Shown: one piece after another, positions 11,440-21,379 of the stretch | Numbering within the stretch: position 1 is the first letter of the stretch | How the letters are laid out: each line of letters begins with the position of its first letter | Assembly: GCA_016987375.1 (NCBI GenBank) | Contig: PJRA01000216.1 | Span: 1 to 64,000, forward strand | DNA length: 64,000 bases | Origin: Brachionus koreanus | Lineage: Eukaryota; Rotifera; Eurotatoria; Ploima; Brachionidae | Direction of reading: 5' to 3' | Notes under the pieces: model-generated | Told to the model about the DNA's origin: nothing | The model's input: the letters and a program-made list of their open reading frames with translations, nothing else | Databases searched by the model: none | Position numbers and translations under genes: made by a program

Positions 11440-12301
11440 TTAAATCAAAATATATAAACAATTTCCAATACAAATTTTAGGAATAACCTTTTCTATATTA
11501 CTTGGTTCTAAATCATCAACTAAGTAAGAGCTTTCATTAAATTTAAAAATTCCTTTGAAATGATTTACTAAATGGATCGTACAACATAAAAATTTATATT
11601 TTTTCTGATTTAATTCAATAATTTCTGGCAAAGAATCATAGTATATTTGTTCATTGTATTTTGTTTCTACGAAGAGCCATGGTGGAAATGTGAGAATAAC
11701 TAGGGATTTTTTTAAATGGATTTTTACATAAATTACAGCTGTCAGTTCGTGTAAGACTAAACAATATTTCTTTGTCTTTTTTTTCGAAGTAAAAATTGGA
11801 TATAGAAAGATTAGATTTGTATCCACATAAAGCATTTGAACATTCTTTTATAACTTCAAGTTTTTGAATATGAATAAGATAATCAAAAAAAAATTCAAAT
11901 TCATTTCCAAAAGTCGATAAATATATTTTATTCCTATTGCAAATCTCAGGACTGAATTTTTTGGGAATTTTTAAAACATTATCAAAATCAATATTGCAAA
12001 TACCTGTTAGCCAAAATTTTCGAGCAACATTCCAGTCATTCAATTCGATTAAGTCTATCAGTTTAAGTATTTCTTGTTTGACATTTGAAGAAGAATTTCT
12101 TAATTTGGGTACAATTTCGGGAGAGAGTTTTGTCGAAAACCAAAGCCCCAGTAGAAAATAATCAATTGTGCATGTATTTTTTAATATAATATGATTATTT
12201 TTATGACAAAATTTAGCTCCCCAACTTGGTATATGCGATAAAAAGGAATCTGATAATGATTGTTTTTTTTTTTTTGCTAACCAAGTCTTTATCAAAAGCA
12301 A
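11440..12301 (-). pseudogene. Transposon accessory protein, one frameshift, thiol-protease-like C-terminus
   Basis: Two overlapping minus-strand frames (12301-11651 and 11835-11440) make one protein of about 285 residues if the frame is changed at a run of seven A residues (minus strand, near 11709-11715). The upstream frame reads CNLCKNPFKK at this point and the downstream one continues into VILTFPPWLFVETKYN. The C-terminal part, KYKFLCCTIHLVNHFKGIF then YLVDDLEP, resembles the end of ubiquitin-specific proteases, where a His follows a hydrophobic strand. The N-terminal part has no recognised domain. It lies about 30 bases downstream of the transposase on the same strand, inside the same inverted repeats. 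The break could be a sequencing error, decay, or translational slippage on the A run. Confidence 0.55.
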
Positions 12302-12332
12302 ATGAGTTAGATCTTTTCATAATTTGTTCTAC

Positions 12333-14585
12333 CTATTCCTTTTCTTTCGAAAAAATGTTATTTACATAATTACAATCAAGATCTTGTTGTTTAGGTTGGT
12401 AATCAATATAATCATTTTCATTTTCTGATTCAGAGCTTTCTTTTAAAATATAACCATTAAAAACTGACATTAGATATCCAGCTGGATTTGGAATATTTTT
12501 ATTAGTTTTGGCAAAGGATAGATAATATATAATACTAGCAATATGAGAACAGCATCCAACAGTTCTCATTCCAGATTTACATGTACAAAACCAACTTTCA
12601 ATCGCATTGGGTTCGTTTATATTTGGGAAATACTTTATATAAACCTTGTATTTTGTTGTATTCGAATGTCTTGATTGAATATTAGCGTACAAAATTTTTG
12701 AATTAATTAATTTATCATTTAGCTTGTTAACCATTATTTCATACTTTCCATTATTAAAATGTTCCGCTAGATAACTTTTACTTTGTGTTAGTTGGTAACT
12801 TCCTAGAGTTATTTGATTCTTTATGAACTCTTCATCAATTTGTGGAAAATCTTTAATATCATATGACTCTAATTTTACAAATAAACTTTTTCTGTGGAGC
12901 TTTTGTTCTTTTACTAGTATTTCTAGTTCGTTTATCTTATTGAGTCGGTTTTTTATATTTTTTGCAATTTCAATTTTATCATCATTATCTGAAAAAAGCC
13001 TTTTAAAAAACTTGTTTACTAAAGCACCAGCTATTCTGTAGTCGCTTAAAGTGTGATTTAGACTTTTATTTTTCACTTCTCCCAATGCTTTGAAGGACTT
13101 CTTTAAAAAAGCATTTAAGGCTTCTACAACCCATCTTGATTTAGTAACAAGTCTTGATTTATTTGCATCTAGAGTACTTGATTCATTATTTTTATTAGTA
13201 AAACAAGTAGGCATCCTTGCATTTAATCTAAAATCTTCTTCTAGATTTTTAATGCAATCTCGGAAACCTCTGTCAAGCAACAGAATATCTCCAGGCTTTA
13301 TCAATCGTTTTAAATCATCTTCTTTTTTTAAAATATCGAGAAGTATTGTTGAGTCGTTTTTTGTTGCATAAAATAAACCATAGATGTCAACTATCAGACC
13401 ATCAGTGGTGCAAATAACAAAAGGCTTGACAAGATGTCTTTTTTTCTGGACACTGTAAGTTAAACGCTGGAATTGATTGTTAGAACTTCGTTCACAATAA
13501 CAGTAGGTTCCGTCACAAACTAAAATTAATTGTTGTTCTCTTTCACAGAAGAGTTCACTCGAAATAAAACTGTTATGTCTTAACCACTCGTTTCTTGGTT
13601 TCATATTTGGTCCAATGTTTGATGGAACAAAATCTTTTAATAGGGATTCACGAACTTGTTGGCATATCTTGCTGACATCTATTTGGCTTATATCAAAATG
13701 AGTTCCAATTGTGGCTTGATCTAGGCCTGTTTTTAACCAAAACAAATAAAAAATTAAGGCTTGAGATCGTGTTCTGACAATAGAATTTCTCAATGATCTC
13801 TATGAATCGTGTAAAATTATAAAGTCTGCTTTTTTAAAACCAGAATTTTTTACACATAGTTCATTACAGATTAAATGCGGGAATTCAAATTTTGACAAAA
13901 GTCCCCTTTTTTTCGAAAATATTCTAAACTGTTCCAACAAAGATTCGATACATTTTTGATTTATTTTTGTTTTATTTTTACATAAAGTTAATTGATTGAG
14001 AGAATCATTATCAAGAAGATTCGAATCATCAAAATGTGATGAGCAGCATCTTGATCCTGATGGAATTAATACATTTTTATGAATATAAGTATCAACTATT
14101 GCTTCCATCGAAATGAGTCTCAATTTGATATTTGTGAACTTTTCATTATTCTTTTTACAAACAAAACAAAATCTATGTGAGGCCGTTGTACTCGAAATAT
14201 CAATGAAAAAGTTTTTATCTATGTTTTTTTCAAGAAACGTTTTTGTCTCTTCTTCATTGAAATATTTGGCCATAATTCTTTCATTTTTAATTGATTTATT
14301 ATCTTCTTCTCTAGATAAAATATTTTCATGGAAAGGAATATCCTCCAAATTATGGTTTGTTTGCTTTAAGCATTCACTCTGAATTTTTGATGACCTATAA
14401 GCTCTACTTTTACATTTATTACAGACCAAATCACCATTTTTCACAGCATTTATTTTTCCTACTGATTTATTTAATTTATCGATCAGATATAGGTTTGAAA
14501 TAACGTTGATTGTCCTTTTATCAGTGCTGTAGAATCTTTTATTACAAGCAGAGCAAAATTTGTCATTTAAATATAATTTAGACAT
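12333..14585 (-). pseudogene. DDE-superfamily (DDE_Tnp_4) transposase with SWIM finger, one in-frame stop
   Basis: Two abutting minus-strand frames (14585-13800 and 13793-12333) are in the same phase and separated only by a TAG codon at 13800-13802. Together they form a transposase of about 750 residues. The N-terminal section has Cys-pair motifs (FCSACNKRF, LVCNKCKSR, FCFVCKKN) suggestive of a DNA-binding zinc domain. A helix-turn-helix region (GLDQATIGTHFDISQIDVSK) follows. The nuclease core shows D in LVCDGTYCY, D in LLLDRGFRDC and E in SRWVVEALNAFLKK, the DDE triad. The C-terminus carries a SWIM zinc finger (WFCTCKSG...CCSHIASI). The family moves DNA transposons by cut and paste. The single stop may be decay, a sequencing error or readthrough; everything around it is well preserved. 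Confidence 0.8.
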
Positions 14586-14822
14586 TATAAATTTTCAAAG
14601 TAAAAGATTTTACTCAAAAAATTCTAATTTGATTTATTTAAAAAATTTTGAATTTATTCTCATTTTAAGTCTAACGCAATCCCATGTATTCAGTTTGTTT
14701 TAATAAATTAGAGAAAGCAATAGGAGTAAGAGAGGTAAAAAAATAAGATTCATTTAGTTAAAAAAAAGGATAATTTAAGTTTTTTTGAAAAAAGTTTTAG
14801 TTTTTATTTTATTTTAGACTAA

Positions 14823-14871
14823 TAAATAAGGGGCAAAATTTCAATCGTTAAAGCCTAAGGCCCTTTGACCA
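14823..14871 (-). repeat. Right terminal inverted repeat of the DNA transposon
   Basis: Read on the minus strand this matches the left end at 11211-11260 over about 45 bases, including GGGCCTTAGG and TTTTGCCCC. Confidence 0.7.
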
Positions 14872-15720
14872 TTAACTTCAATTTGCTTAAAAGACTATAA
14901 TTATGAGTTTATTTTATTTATCAAATGAAACATAGTCACGCAGTTTCAAGTATCTTAGTATCACAACTTTTAAAAAACATGTTAAGAAAATTCTTTCAAC
15001 AAAAAACAACATTTTATTTTTTAAACTCTTTCAAAATTATTTATTCAAGATTAAATAAAACTTTTCCTAAAATTTAAAATTATAAAAATAGATAAAATGT
15101 AGTGCATCATCAAGACTCGATTTTAAAGTACAAAATAAAAAGTAATTTTTTTATTTCTTAATCGTTGGTTCTGCTCCAAATGCAATATTAAAAATTTTTT
15201 TTTAAATTAAATAATATTAGAGCATGGCCAAGATGTACTTTGGTGCATGGTCCAAATACGTTTTTAAACTTATGGTACAGCATAATCGAAAGAGGGAATA
15301 TGGTATTTAATTTCTTGAATTTTCTTTCGAAAAATAAAAATATGTCTCAAGACTTCTTAACTTCTGTACTCTTCAATAACTAGGAAAATCAACATGATAA
15401 TATTCATAATAATGTTGAAGACATAGAAGAAAATATTACTCTTTTTTACTCCTATTTTTTCTTTTGGAAAAAATTCAAAATTTTCAAATTTGAGGATTTA
15501 AATGAAAGCGTAGGCTATTCGGACAAACCCATGGGCATTCCCCCACAATTATTATTTAAAAAAAAAAAACATGGAAGAAAATACAAAAACTATTTATGTC
15601 AATTACTTTGTTTTCTTAAAGAATTTTTTTAATTATCTATGTTTGAAAAAATAAATATTCTATATTTAAAAAACTTTTATCTAGTTCTTATTTTGTTACA
15701 TTGATTTTAGCTGTTTTTTT
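14872..15720. other. Gene-poor spacer with a short dispersed motif
   Basis: No coding signal is seen. The 20-base string ATGTACTTTGGTGCATGGTC at 15233-15252 recurs exactly at 16801-16820, the one notable feature. Confidence 0.5.
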
Positions 15721-16112
15721 GGTATAGATGAGTCCCATTAACCTCATTTTTGGCATGTACCCTCGGATACATAATGTATCGGGATACAAAATGTTTATTT
15801 TATGAATAAAAAAATACAAAATTTTTTTTTGTATCCGAGAATACATATTTTATGTATTCTTTCAAAAATATTTTGAAGAAAAATACATATATGTATCTCA
15901 GCTTACATATATGTATCTCAGGAAACATATAAGGATGCATATAAGGATACATGTTGGGATACATGTGGGGTAAAATAGAGGATACACGCGGAGATACAAA
16001 TTTGAAATAAAAAAAAATTTTTTAATTTTATTAATTATTCTATGTTACAAAACTTTAAATTTGTATCCGAGGATACATGCCAAAAATAAGGTTAATGGGA
16101 CTCATCTTTACC
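15721..16112. mobile_element. Foldback MITE, about 390 bp
   Basis: The left end starts GGTATAGATGAGTCCCATTA and continues through ACCTCATTTTTGGCATGTA. The right end, read in reverse, starts GGTAAAGATGAGTCCCATTA with ACCTTATTTTTGGCATGTA, so about 50 bases are inverted with only a few mismatches. The interior has no coding capacity and is full of self-complementary GTATCC/GGATAC and ATACATATATGTAT words. This is the structure of a non-autonomous inverted-repeat transposon. A target-site duplication is not clear because both flanks are poly-T or poly-A. Confidence 0.75.
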
Positions 16113-17186
16113 TTTTTTTTTTCTAAAAAAAATATCTACCAAAAAAAATAATTATCTTTTGACAAAAAATATTTCCTTTGAAGCATAGATAAAAATCGAC
16201 ATACAGTTGTCAAAGTGAAATGTAAGTAATTTAAAAGATTTATAAAACTGCAGTCTCACTATGTGTGATACTAATGATCAGGGAAATGCGTTAATTATTA
16301 TGATCAAGTAATTTTAAAATGGTTTTCAACTTCTACCTTATTGTTTTCTATCATTATCATGTTTGGGATGGTAAAGTTTTTTTTTGTTACATGTACAATA
16401 TTAATACTTGATCTTGATGATATTTAAGACAGAATTATTTTTATCTCTTATAACTAAATTCTCATTGACTTGTGTATTTTTTAATTCTTCAAGATTTTTT
16501 TTAGTAATATTTAGCTATTTGAAAAAGACTATTAGTATGATTAAGAAAAAATTGACATACTAATTCTTCAGTGCAGAATTTTCAAACAATTAATTTTTTT
16601 TTTAATTTTTAAGAGTTAATTCGTATAATGGCTGATTTTTTAACTCACAATAAACAATGTTCTGTTAAAATATAACATAAAATCAAGTTTTAAAGTAAAA
16701 TATAAATGATGCACTAGACTAGCGCTTTCAGTATCTGACACGGACCTAAAAGCGTGATTAGGCTACTAGAGCATGCACTCAAAGTTAACAATACTAAAGC
16801 ATGTACTTTGGTGCATGGTCGATTTATTCTTAAGAATTAATATTCTATTATCCAATTCAGTTATCTTTCTAAAGATTTTTTTGAGAAAAGATTAATACTT
16901 ATTTTTATATAACTTAATAAATTTTAGCATAAATATCTCAATATTCATTAAAATATATTTATTAAACTAAGTATGACATAAAACCTAAAAGCTTGATGAA
17001 AACGAAAAGATTAAATAAGCAGCTGCATATTTAATGAAATGTGTCTTTCGGATTTTTCAATTATTAAATTTTCAATTGAAAAAAAGACTTGATTGAAAAA
17101 ATATATTATTTAAAATTATTTTAAGTACATCTTATTTAGCATTGATAGTGGTTACCTTCTTTTTAAAATTAACATAATTACATTTA

Positions 17187-17977
17187 GAGTGCACTTATTT
17201 TCACGTAAGTTACGAGAAAATATTTTCTTCATTTTACGTGTGTCAATTATCTTTTATTTTCACGCGAGTGTAATAATATAAAAGAAAATTTAATTTAAAA
17301 AATTCTATCATATAAAACATATCAAACATGAAGCTACTCAAAAAAACTTGAAACCAACTATACACTAGTGCTTATTGAATTTACTTAAATCTAAAAAAAA
17401 ACATTGAAAAACCTTATCTAATTTGTTAAAACTCAATCTAAACATGTGCTCTCCAATTTTCCGAGACCAAATTTTCGAAGCATTTGACGACTTTTTGCAA
17501 GTATTTAATAACTTTACAAAACAGTCGCTTACACTTTGGAGGACTAAAAAAGTGCTAAAAAAGTCAATCCAAATCGTATACAAGTTCAATATTTTCAACT
17601 GGCTTATTTGACCAAAATTGTCTTAAAAAAGATCAATTGTCAGATTTTTAACTACTGAAGGCTTGATTATGCTAGAGAATACTCTTTCTTTTTATTGAAC
17701 AATTTGAAATCTTGTAAAATTTGTTCCAATAATTGTGATAATAAGTTTATCATTTGTGGTTCATGTAATTTTAATTTTCATTTGAAATGTGTTAATAGAA
17801 CATATATTCCAGTAAAAAAAATTTGGAAATGTTCTAATTGTTCTCTAAGTACTTGTTAATCTGTTAATTTTTTTTGCGTGAAAATAGAATAAAAATTTAA
17901 TAAAACGTACACGTATCTTACGTGTTTTAATTTTCTATTTATTTTCAGGTAACTTACGTGAAAATAAACGTATTCTT
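17187..17977 (+). mobile_element. Inverted-repeat element of about 790 bp carrying a PHD-finger ORF
   Basis: The left end contains TTATTTTCACGTAAGTTAC (17195-17213 region). The right end contains the reverse complement GTAACTTACGTGAAAATAAA (about 17949-17968). Both are followed inward by further partly matching blocks rich in ACGTG and TTTTC. Similar CACG(T/C)RAG words recur inside each end. The interior holds a plus-strand frame with a PHD finger. I read this as a TIR-bounded transposon or a captured gene fragment, now decayed. Confidence 0.55.
17659..17859 (+). pseudogene. PHD-type zinc finger fragment
   Basis: An open frame of 66 codons without an ATG encodes CKICSNNCDNKFIICGSCNF, then FHLKCVN, then WKCSNCSLSTC. 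The spacing is the Cys4-His-Cys3 pattern of a PHD finger, ending with the typical W-x-C-x-x-C. PHD fingers read histone tails. The frame is blocked upstream by TGA and only the finger remains, so this is probably the last part of a transposon-encoded or captured protein. Weak open frames in 17423-17611 may belong to its upstream part, but they are in other phases. Confidence 0.5.
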
Positions 17978-18604
17978 ACATTTAATTGCAAACTAAAATT
18001 ATTAATATTTAATTTTTTTTTCAAATTATCTTTAGCTTATTTCAAGTTAAAATGAAGGCCAAACCGAATATGCCACAGTATAGAATTTTGTTTTGAACTG
18101 ACAAAAAACTGTTTTAGAAAAATTTTATGGGATAAGTTGAAAATTTCTACTTCGAGAGATAAATATGATATGGTGTTTAATCAAAAAAATGGAGGTCCAT
18201 GTTTTAGTAGTATCTGAAAAATATCTGATAAATTTTGCTAGTTTAATTTAAATTGGACATTGAATTAATTAAGAAGCTTTAGATAGTCTTTGTACTTTTT
18301 ATTTCATTTTATTTATTTATTCAATTGATTTATTTATTTTATTTTTTAACTTTTTAATTAAGTCAACTAATTTTTAGATTTTATTTGATATCGAGATTTT
18401 TCCGATTCTAGTAATTGTTTTAAGATTAAAAAATTGATTAAATTCAAACTCATAAAATATAAAAAAATTATAGATGCAATAAGGCAAGAATAAAGTTTGT
18501 AATGTTATTTTAAGTGATTAGTAGATGTGTCTTATTTAAAACTAATTTAAACTAATGCAATTTGTTTTAATCTCTTTGATAATTGCTGAAAAAATTCTCT
18601 CTCA

Positions 18605-19440
18605 AATAATTAATAAAAAATTATAACAATAATAATTATAATAATAAACTACTCTGTATAACGTTAAGGTTTTACACACGCCTAGGGCGTCCAGCCAACT
18701 AGTGGCTTCAGCAGTTATTTGCGATTGTCCGTTCAAACAGTTTAAAATCCAAAATTCNNNNNNNNNNNNNNNNNNNNNNNNNNNNNNNNNNTTGTTCCAT
18801 TCATTCACGACTCTGTTTGTCAAAAAGTTATATCTTTGTGGGCAGTTCCGCACTATTTCTCTCACTAACTTATACTTATGACCTTTCAGTCTTGTCTGTT
18901 GATTTGGAAGGTTGTTGAAATTGACCCCTTTGTAAAGATTAACGTTATCAATCCCTTTAACAATTTTAAACATCTGAATCAAATCTCCAGGATTTAGACG
19001 TTCTGTTAGTGTTTGAATCTTAAGCTCTTTAAGTCTTGATTCGTATGGATTGTTACTGATACTTCTTACCAACTTTGTTGCTCTTCTTTGTACTTTCTCT
19101 AAAGCATCTATGTCCTTCCTCAGGTATGGGTGCCACACAGTTGCCGTATTCTAAATTTGGTCTTACCATTGAAGTATACAGAAGCCTAAAAGATTTCTTG
19201 TTAACATAATTAAACGAGTTTTTTAGCAGCCCTAATGCTCTATTGGCTTTGTTTACCGATTGATTAACTTGTTTTTCCCATTTTAAGTCGCTGCTGATAT
19301 GTACACCAAGATCTTTCTCTTAGTTAGTTAATTCAAGTTGATATCTGAGGCCATTTTCTTTGATTGAATAATAATAATATGAATATTCGAACTTTTGATT
19401 TTTCTTCCGCCGAGATGCATTCTTTTGCACTTCTTGAGCT
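18605..19440 (-). pseudogene. LINE reverse transcriptase C-terminal remnant
   Basis: The minus strand encodes, with frameshifts, the thumb and C-terminal region of a LINE reverse transcriptase. It has a degraded LGVHISSDLKW block, a VNKANRALG-like block, a VRPNLEY-like block, WHPYLRKDIDALEKVQRRAT and then NPGDLIQMFKIVKGID. It ends near YNFLTNRVVNEWN, followed by a poly-ATT tail typical of a LINE 3' end (18602-18650). A short assembly gap (18758-18791) lies inside it. Confidence 0.8.
18758..18791. other. Assembly gap (34 N)
   Basis: A run of N lies within the LINE remnant. The reading frame on both sides agrees with one protein, so the gap size is roughly right. Confidence 0.99.
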
Positions 19441-21000
19441 TTTCTTATTTTTAGAGCCTTTATTCTTTTATTTTTCTATTTCTTTTTGTTTTGGCACTTC
19501 TGTCAGTGCAAGCTGGTTCTGGTTGTAAATATTCTTTGGGTTCTGATCTTTTTAGAACTTATTTAAAATGCTCGACCCGTCTCTGCCCTTGCTCTCTTCA
19601 TTTGTTAAGTTACGATCATCTTTGTCTTTCACTTTCTTCTATTCTGTATGGAGCCACATAAGAATCTTATGTAGCATATGTAGGTCCCCTTCTGAACTGG
19701 CTTTTTCTGTTTTATTAGCACACTGGTTTTTATAGTTTCTTTTGTCTCGCCTTGCTCCTTTTTCACAAGCCTGTGTTTGTTATCAAGCTGTTTAAACCAA
19801 ATCGAAGGTCCGTTTATGCTAACATTTTCTGTTAACACTTGTTAACACTATCGGGGAAACTCAAGGGAAATTAAATATTTGATTGTTTTTTTTTTACAGA
19901 AAGGAATTTTATTAATAAAACAGAGAATATTTTTAAAAAAAATAAGACATTTGTGTGAAAAGTGATAAGTTGAGCTATTTTTTGGAATCAGAATAGGCTT
20001 TCATTATTACCATCATGCATCAAAAAAATTTGGAATATTTGTTATTTTAGGGAAAAAAAATTAGATCAGTTTCCAGCAATTTATAATTGATTAACGAACC
20101 TGATTTTTCTTTAATTAATTAGTTAATTTTTTTATATTTTTTAGCATTTAATGATTTTTTTTCTAAAAACATGACTTTTCAACGTGAAATTTGACGATTT
20201 TTTCAAAAATCTTTTAACCAGGGTACATTTTATTTCAATTAATGTTTAAAAAAATAATTCATTAATATTTTCCAATAAATAAGCCAAACACTTAAAAAAT
20301 AAACACTTGAAAAAAAGCAAGACTTAATAAAAAACTTAATTTTATAAAAGCAATTCTTAATTTAATACTTTAAATATGAAAAAAAAATCAATTCTAGTAG
20401 TAAATATCTTAATTAGATTAATTAGTACTTAGTAATAATAACTAGTATTAGTGCAAATGTGGAAATTAATCTATAATGTTTAATTTTATTATTAGATTTA
20501 ATAGCTTCAGGCTATTAAAGGTAAAAAAGTGCAAATTACATACTAAAAAAACATACCCAATTATTTATTATAATTAAATTTATTTACAGAGGAGAAAAAC
20601 TAAAGCAATTTATAAATTAATACTTATTTATTTTTAAGGATCATCTCGAATTATCTCAATTTTTTTCAAAATAATTGAAACTTAGAATCTAGACCGATTT
20701 CTAAAGATAATTTTTGAATAAACTTGAATTGTAAAAAGAATATCTCTATTTTTAAGGTTTTGGTTTCAGTATCAAGATTGCTTCTGTTGTTTTTAGATTT
20801 TTAAATAAATATGCTATATAATGTATTTCAATATTTTATAAAATGTTGTTTTTCGATAACTCAAAATTTCAAGGAAAAATTTTTTTTGTATTAATGTTAA
20901 AAATTAAATGAAAGTCAACATGTTTTTGTGTTAAATATTATAATTAAAATATTTTATAATATTTTTAAAATAACTAAAAAGAATTGAACGCTATCTACAA
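19441..21000. other. Gene-poor region, possible further LINE debris at its start
   Basis: From 19441 to about 19840 minus-strand frames are broken and may be the upstream, more decayed part of the same LINE. Beyond that the DNA is AT-rich with no gene that I can support. Confidence 0.35.
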
Positions 21001-21002
21001 CA

Positions 21003-21375
21003 TGATATGTCTAACTCTTTGTTTATTTAATTCTAAAAAATTCTATTTGATTTATGAATTTTGCTACTGTCACATCATTATTGTGATTATTGGGAAAAAA
21101 GTCTATCAGCAACATCATTAAATAGTTAAATTCTGAAATTGGGATGAGGAACAAAGATACAAAATAGAATGAAAAATTTAACAGTGGTGATACGAGATTT
21201 CAGATGAAGAAAGGAATCTTTCAGATGGATCATCAGAAGTGGATCTATTTTCAAAATTATGATAAAACAAATAAATGGTTGAACTTATCTCTCCTAGTTC
21301 AGCCAGTGGTGAAAAGAGGACTATAGCTTTTTCTAAATAATTGTAGATAAAAAATAAAAATTTTTTTTTGACTCG
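21003..21375 (+). pseudogene. Mariner-like transposase remnant with dispersed repeat copy 3
   Basis: At 21007-21130 the dispersed repeat seen at 3460 and 4905 reappears in diverged form. Directly after it, the plus strand at about 21205-21300 encodes IFQMDHQKWIYFQNYDKTNK, which matches the mariner block usually written RIVTGDEKWIYYDNPKR(K). SLLVQPVVKRG follows in place of the GQPSTSTPKRN block. There is no long open frame. A second remnant of the same family is at 37200-37620. Confidence 0.6.
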
Positions 21376-21379
21376 TCCC

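Larger units (their letters stand above)
11211..14871 (-). mobile_element. 3.7-kb DNA transposon with terminal inverted repeats (DDE_Tnp_4/Harbinger-like)
   Basis: The left end (about 11211-11260) reads AAAGGCCCTTAGGTTATAAC and then ATTTTGCCC...ATTAG. The right end (about 14823-14871), read in reverse, has AAAGGGCCTTAGGCTTTAAC and ATTTTGCCCC...ATTAG. These are inverted repeats of roughly 45-50 bases with a few mismatches. Between them lie two minus-strand coding regions, a DDE transposase (12333-14585) and an accessory ORF (11440-12301). I could not identify a clean target-site duplication. Each coding region has one break, so this copy is probably inactive, or marginally intact if the breaks are sequencing errors. 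Confidence 0.75.

Noticed and set aside
17365..17611. Overlapping frames on both strands upstream of the PHD fragment
   Set aside because: Neither has a recognisable domain and they are not in phase with the PHD frame.
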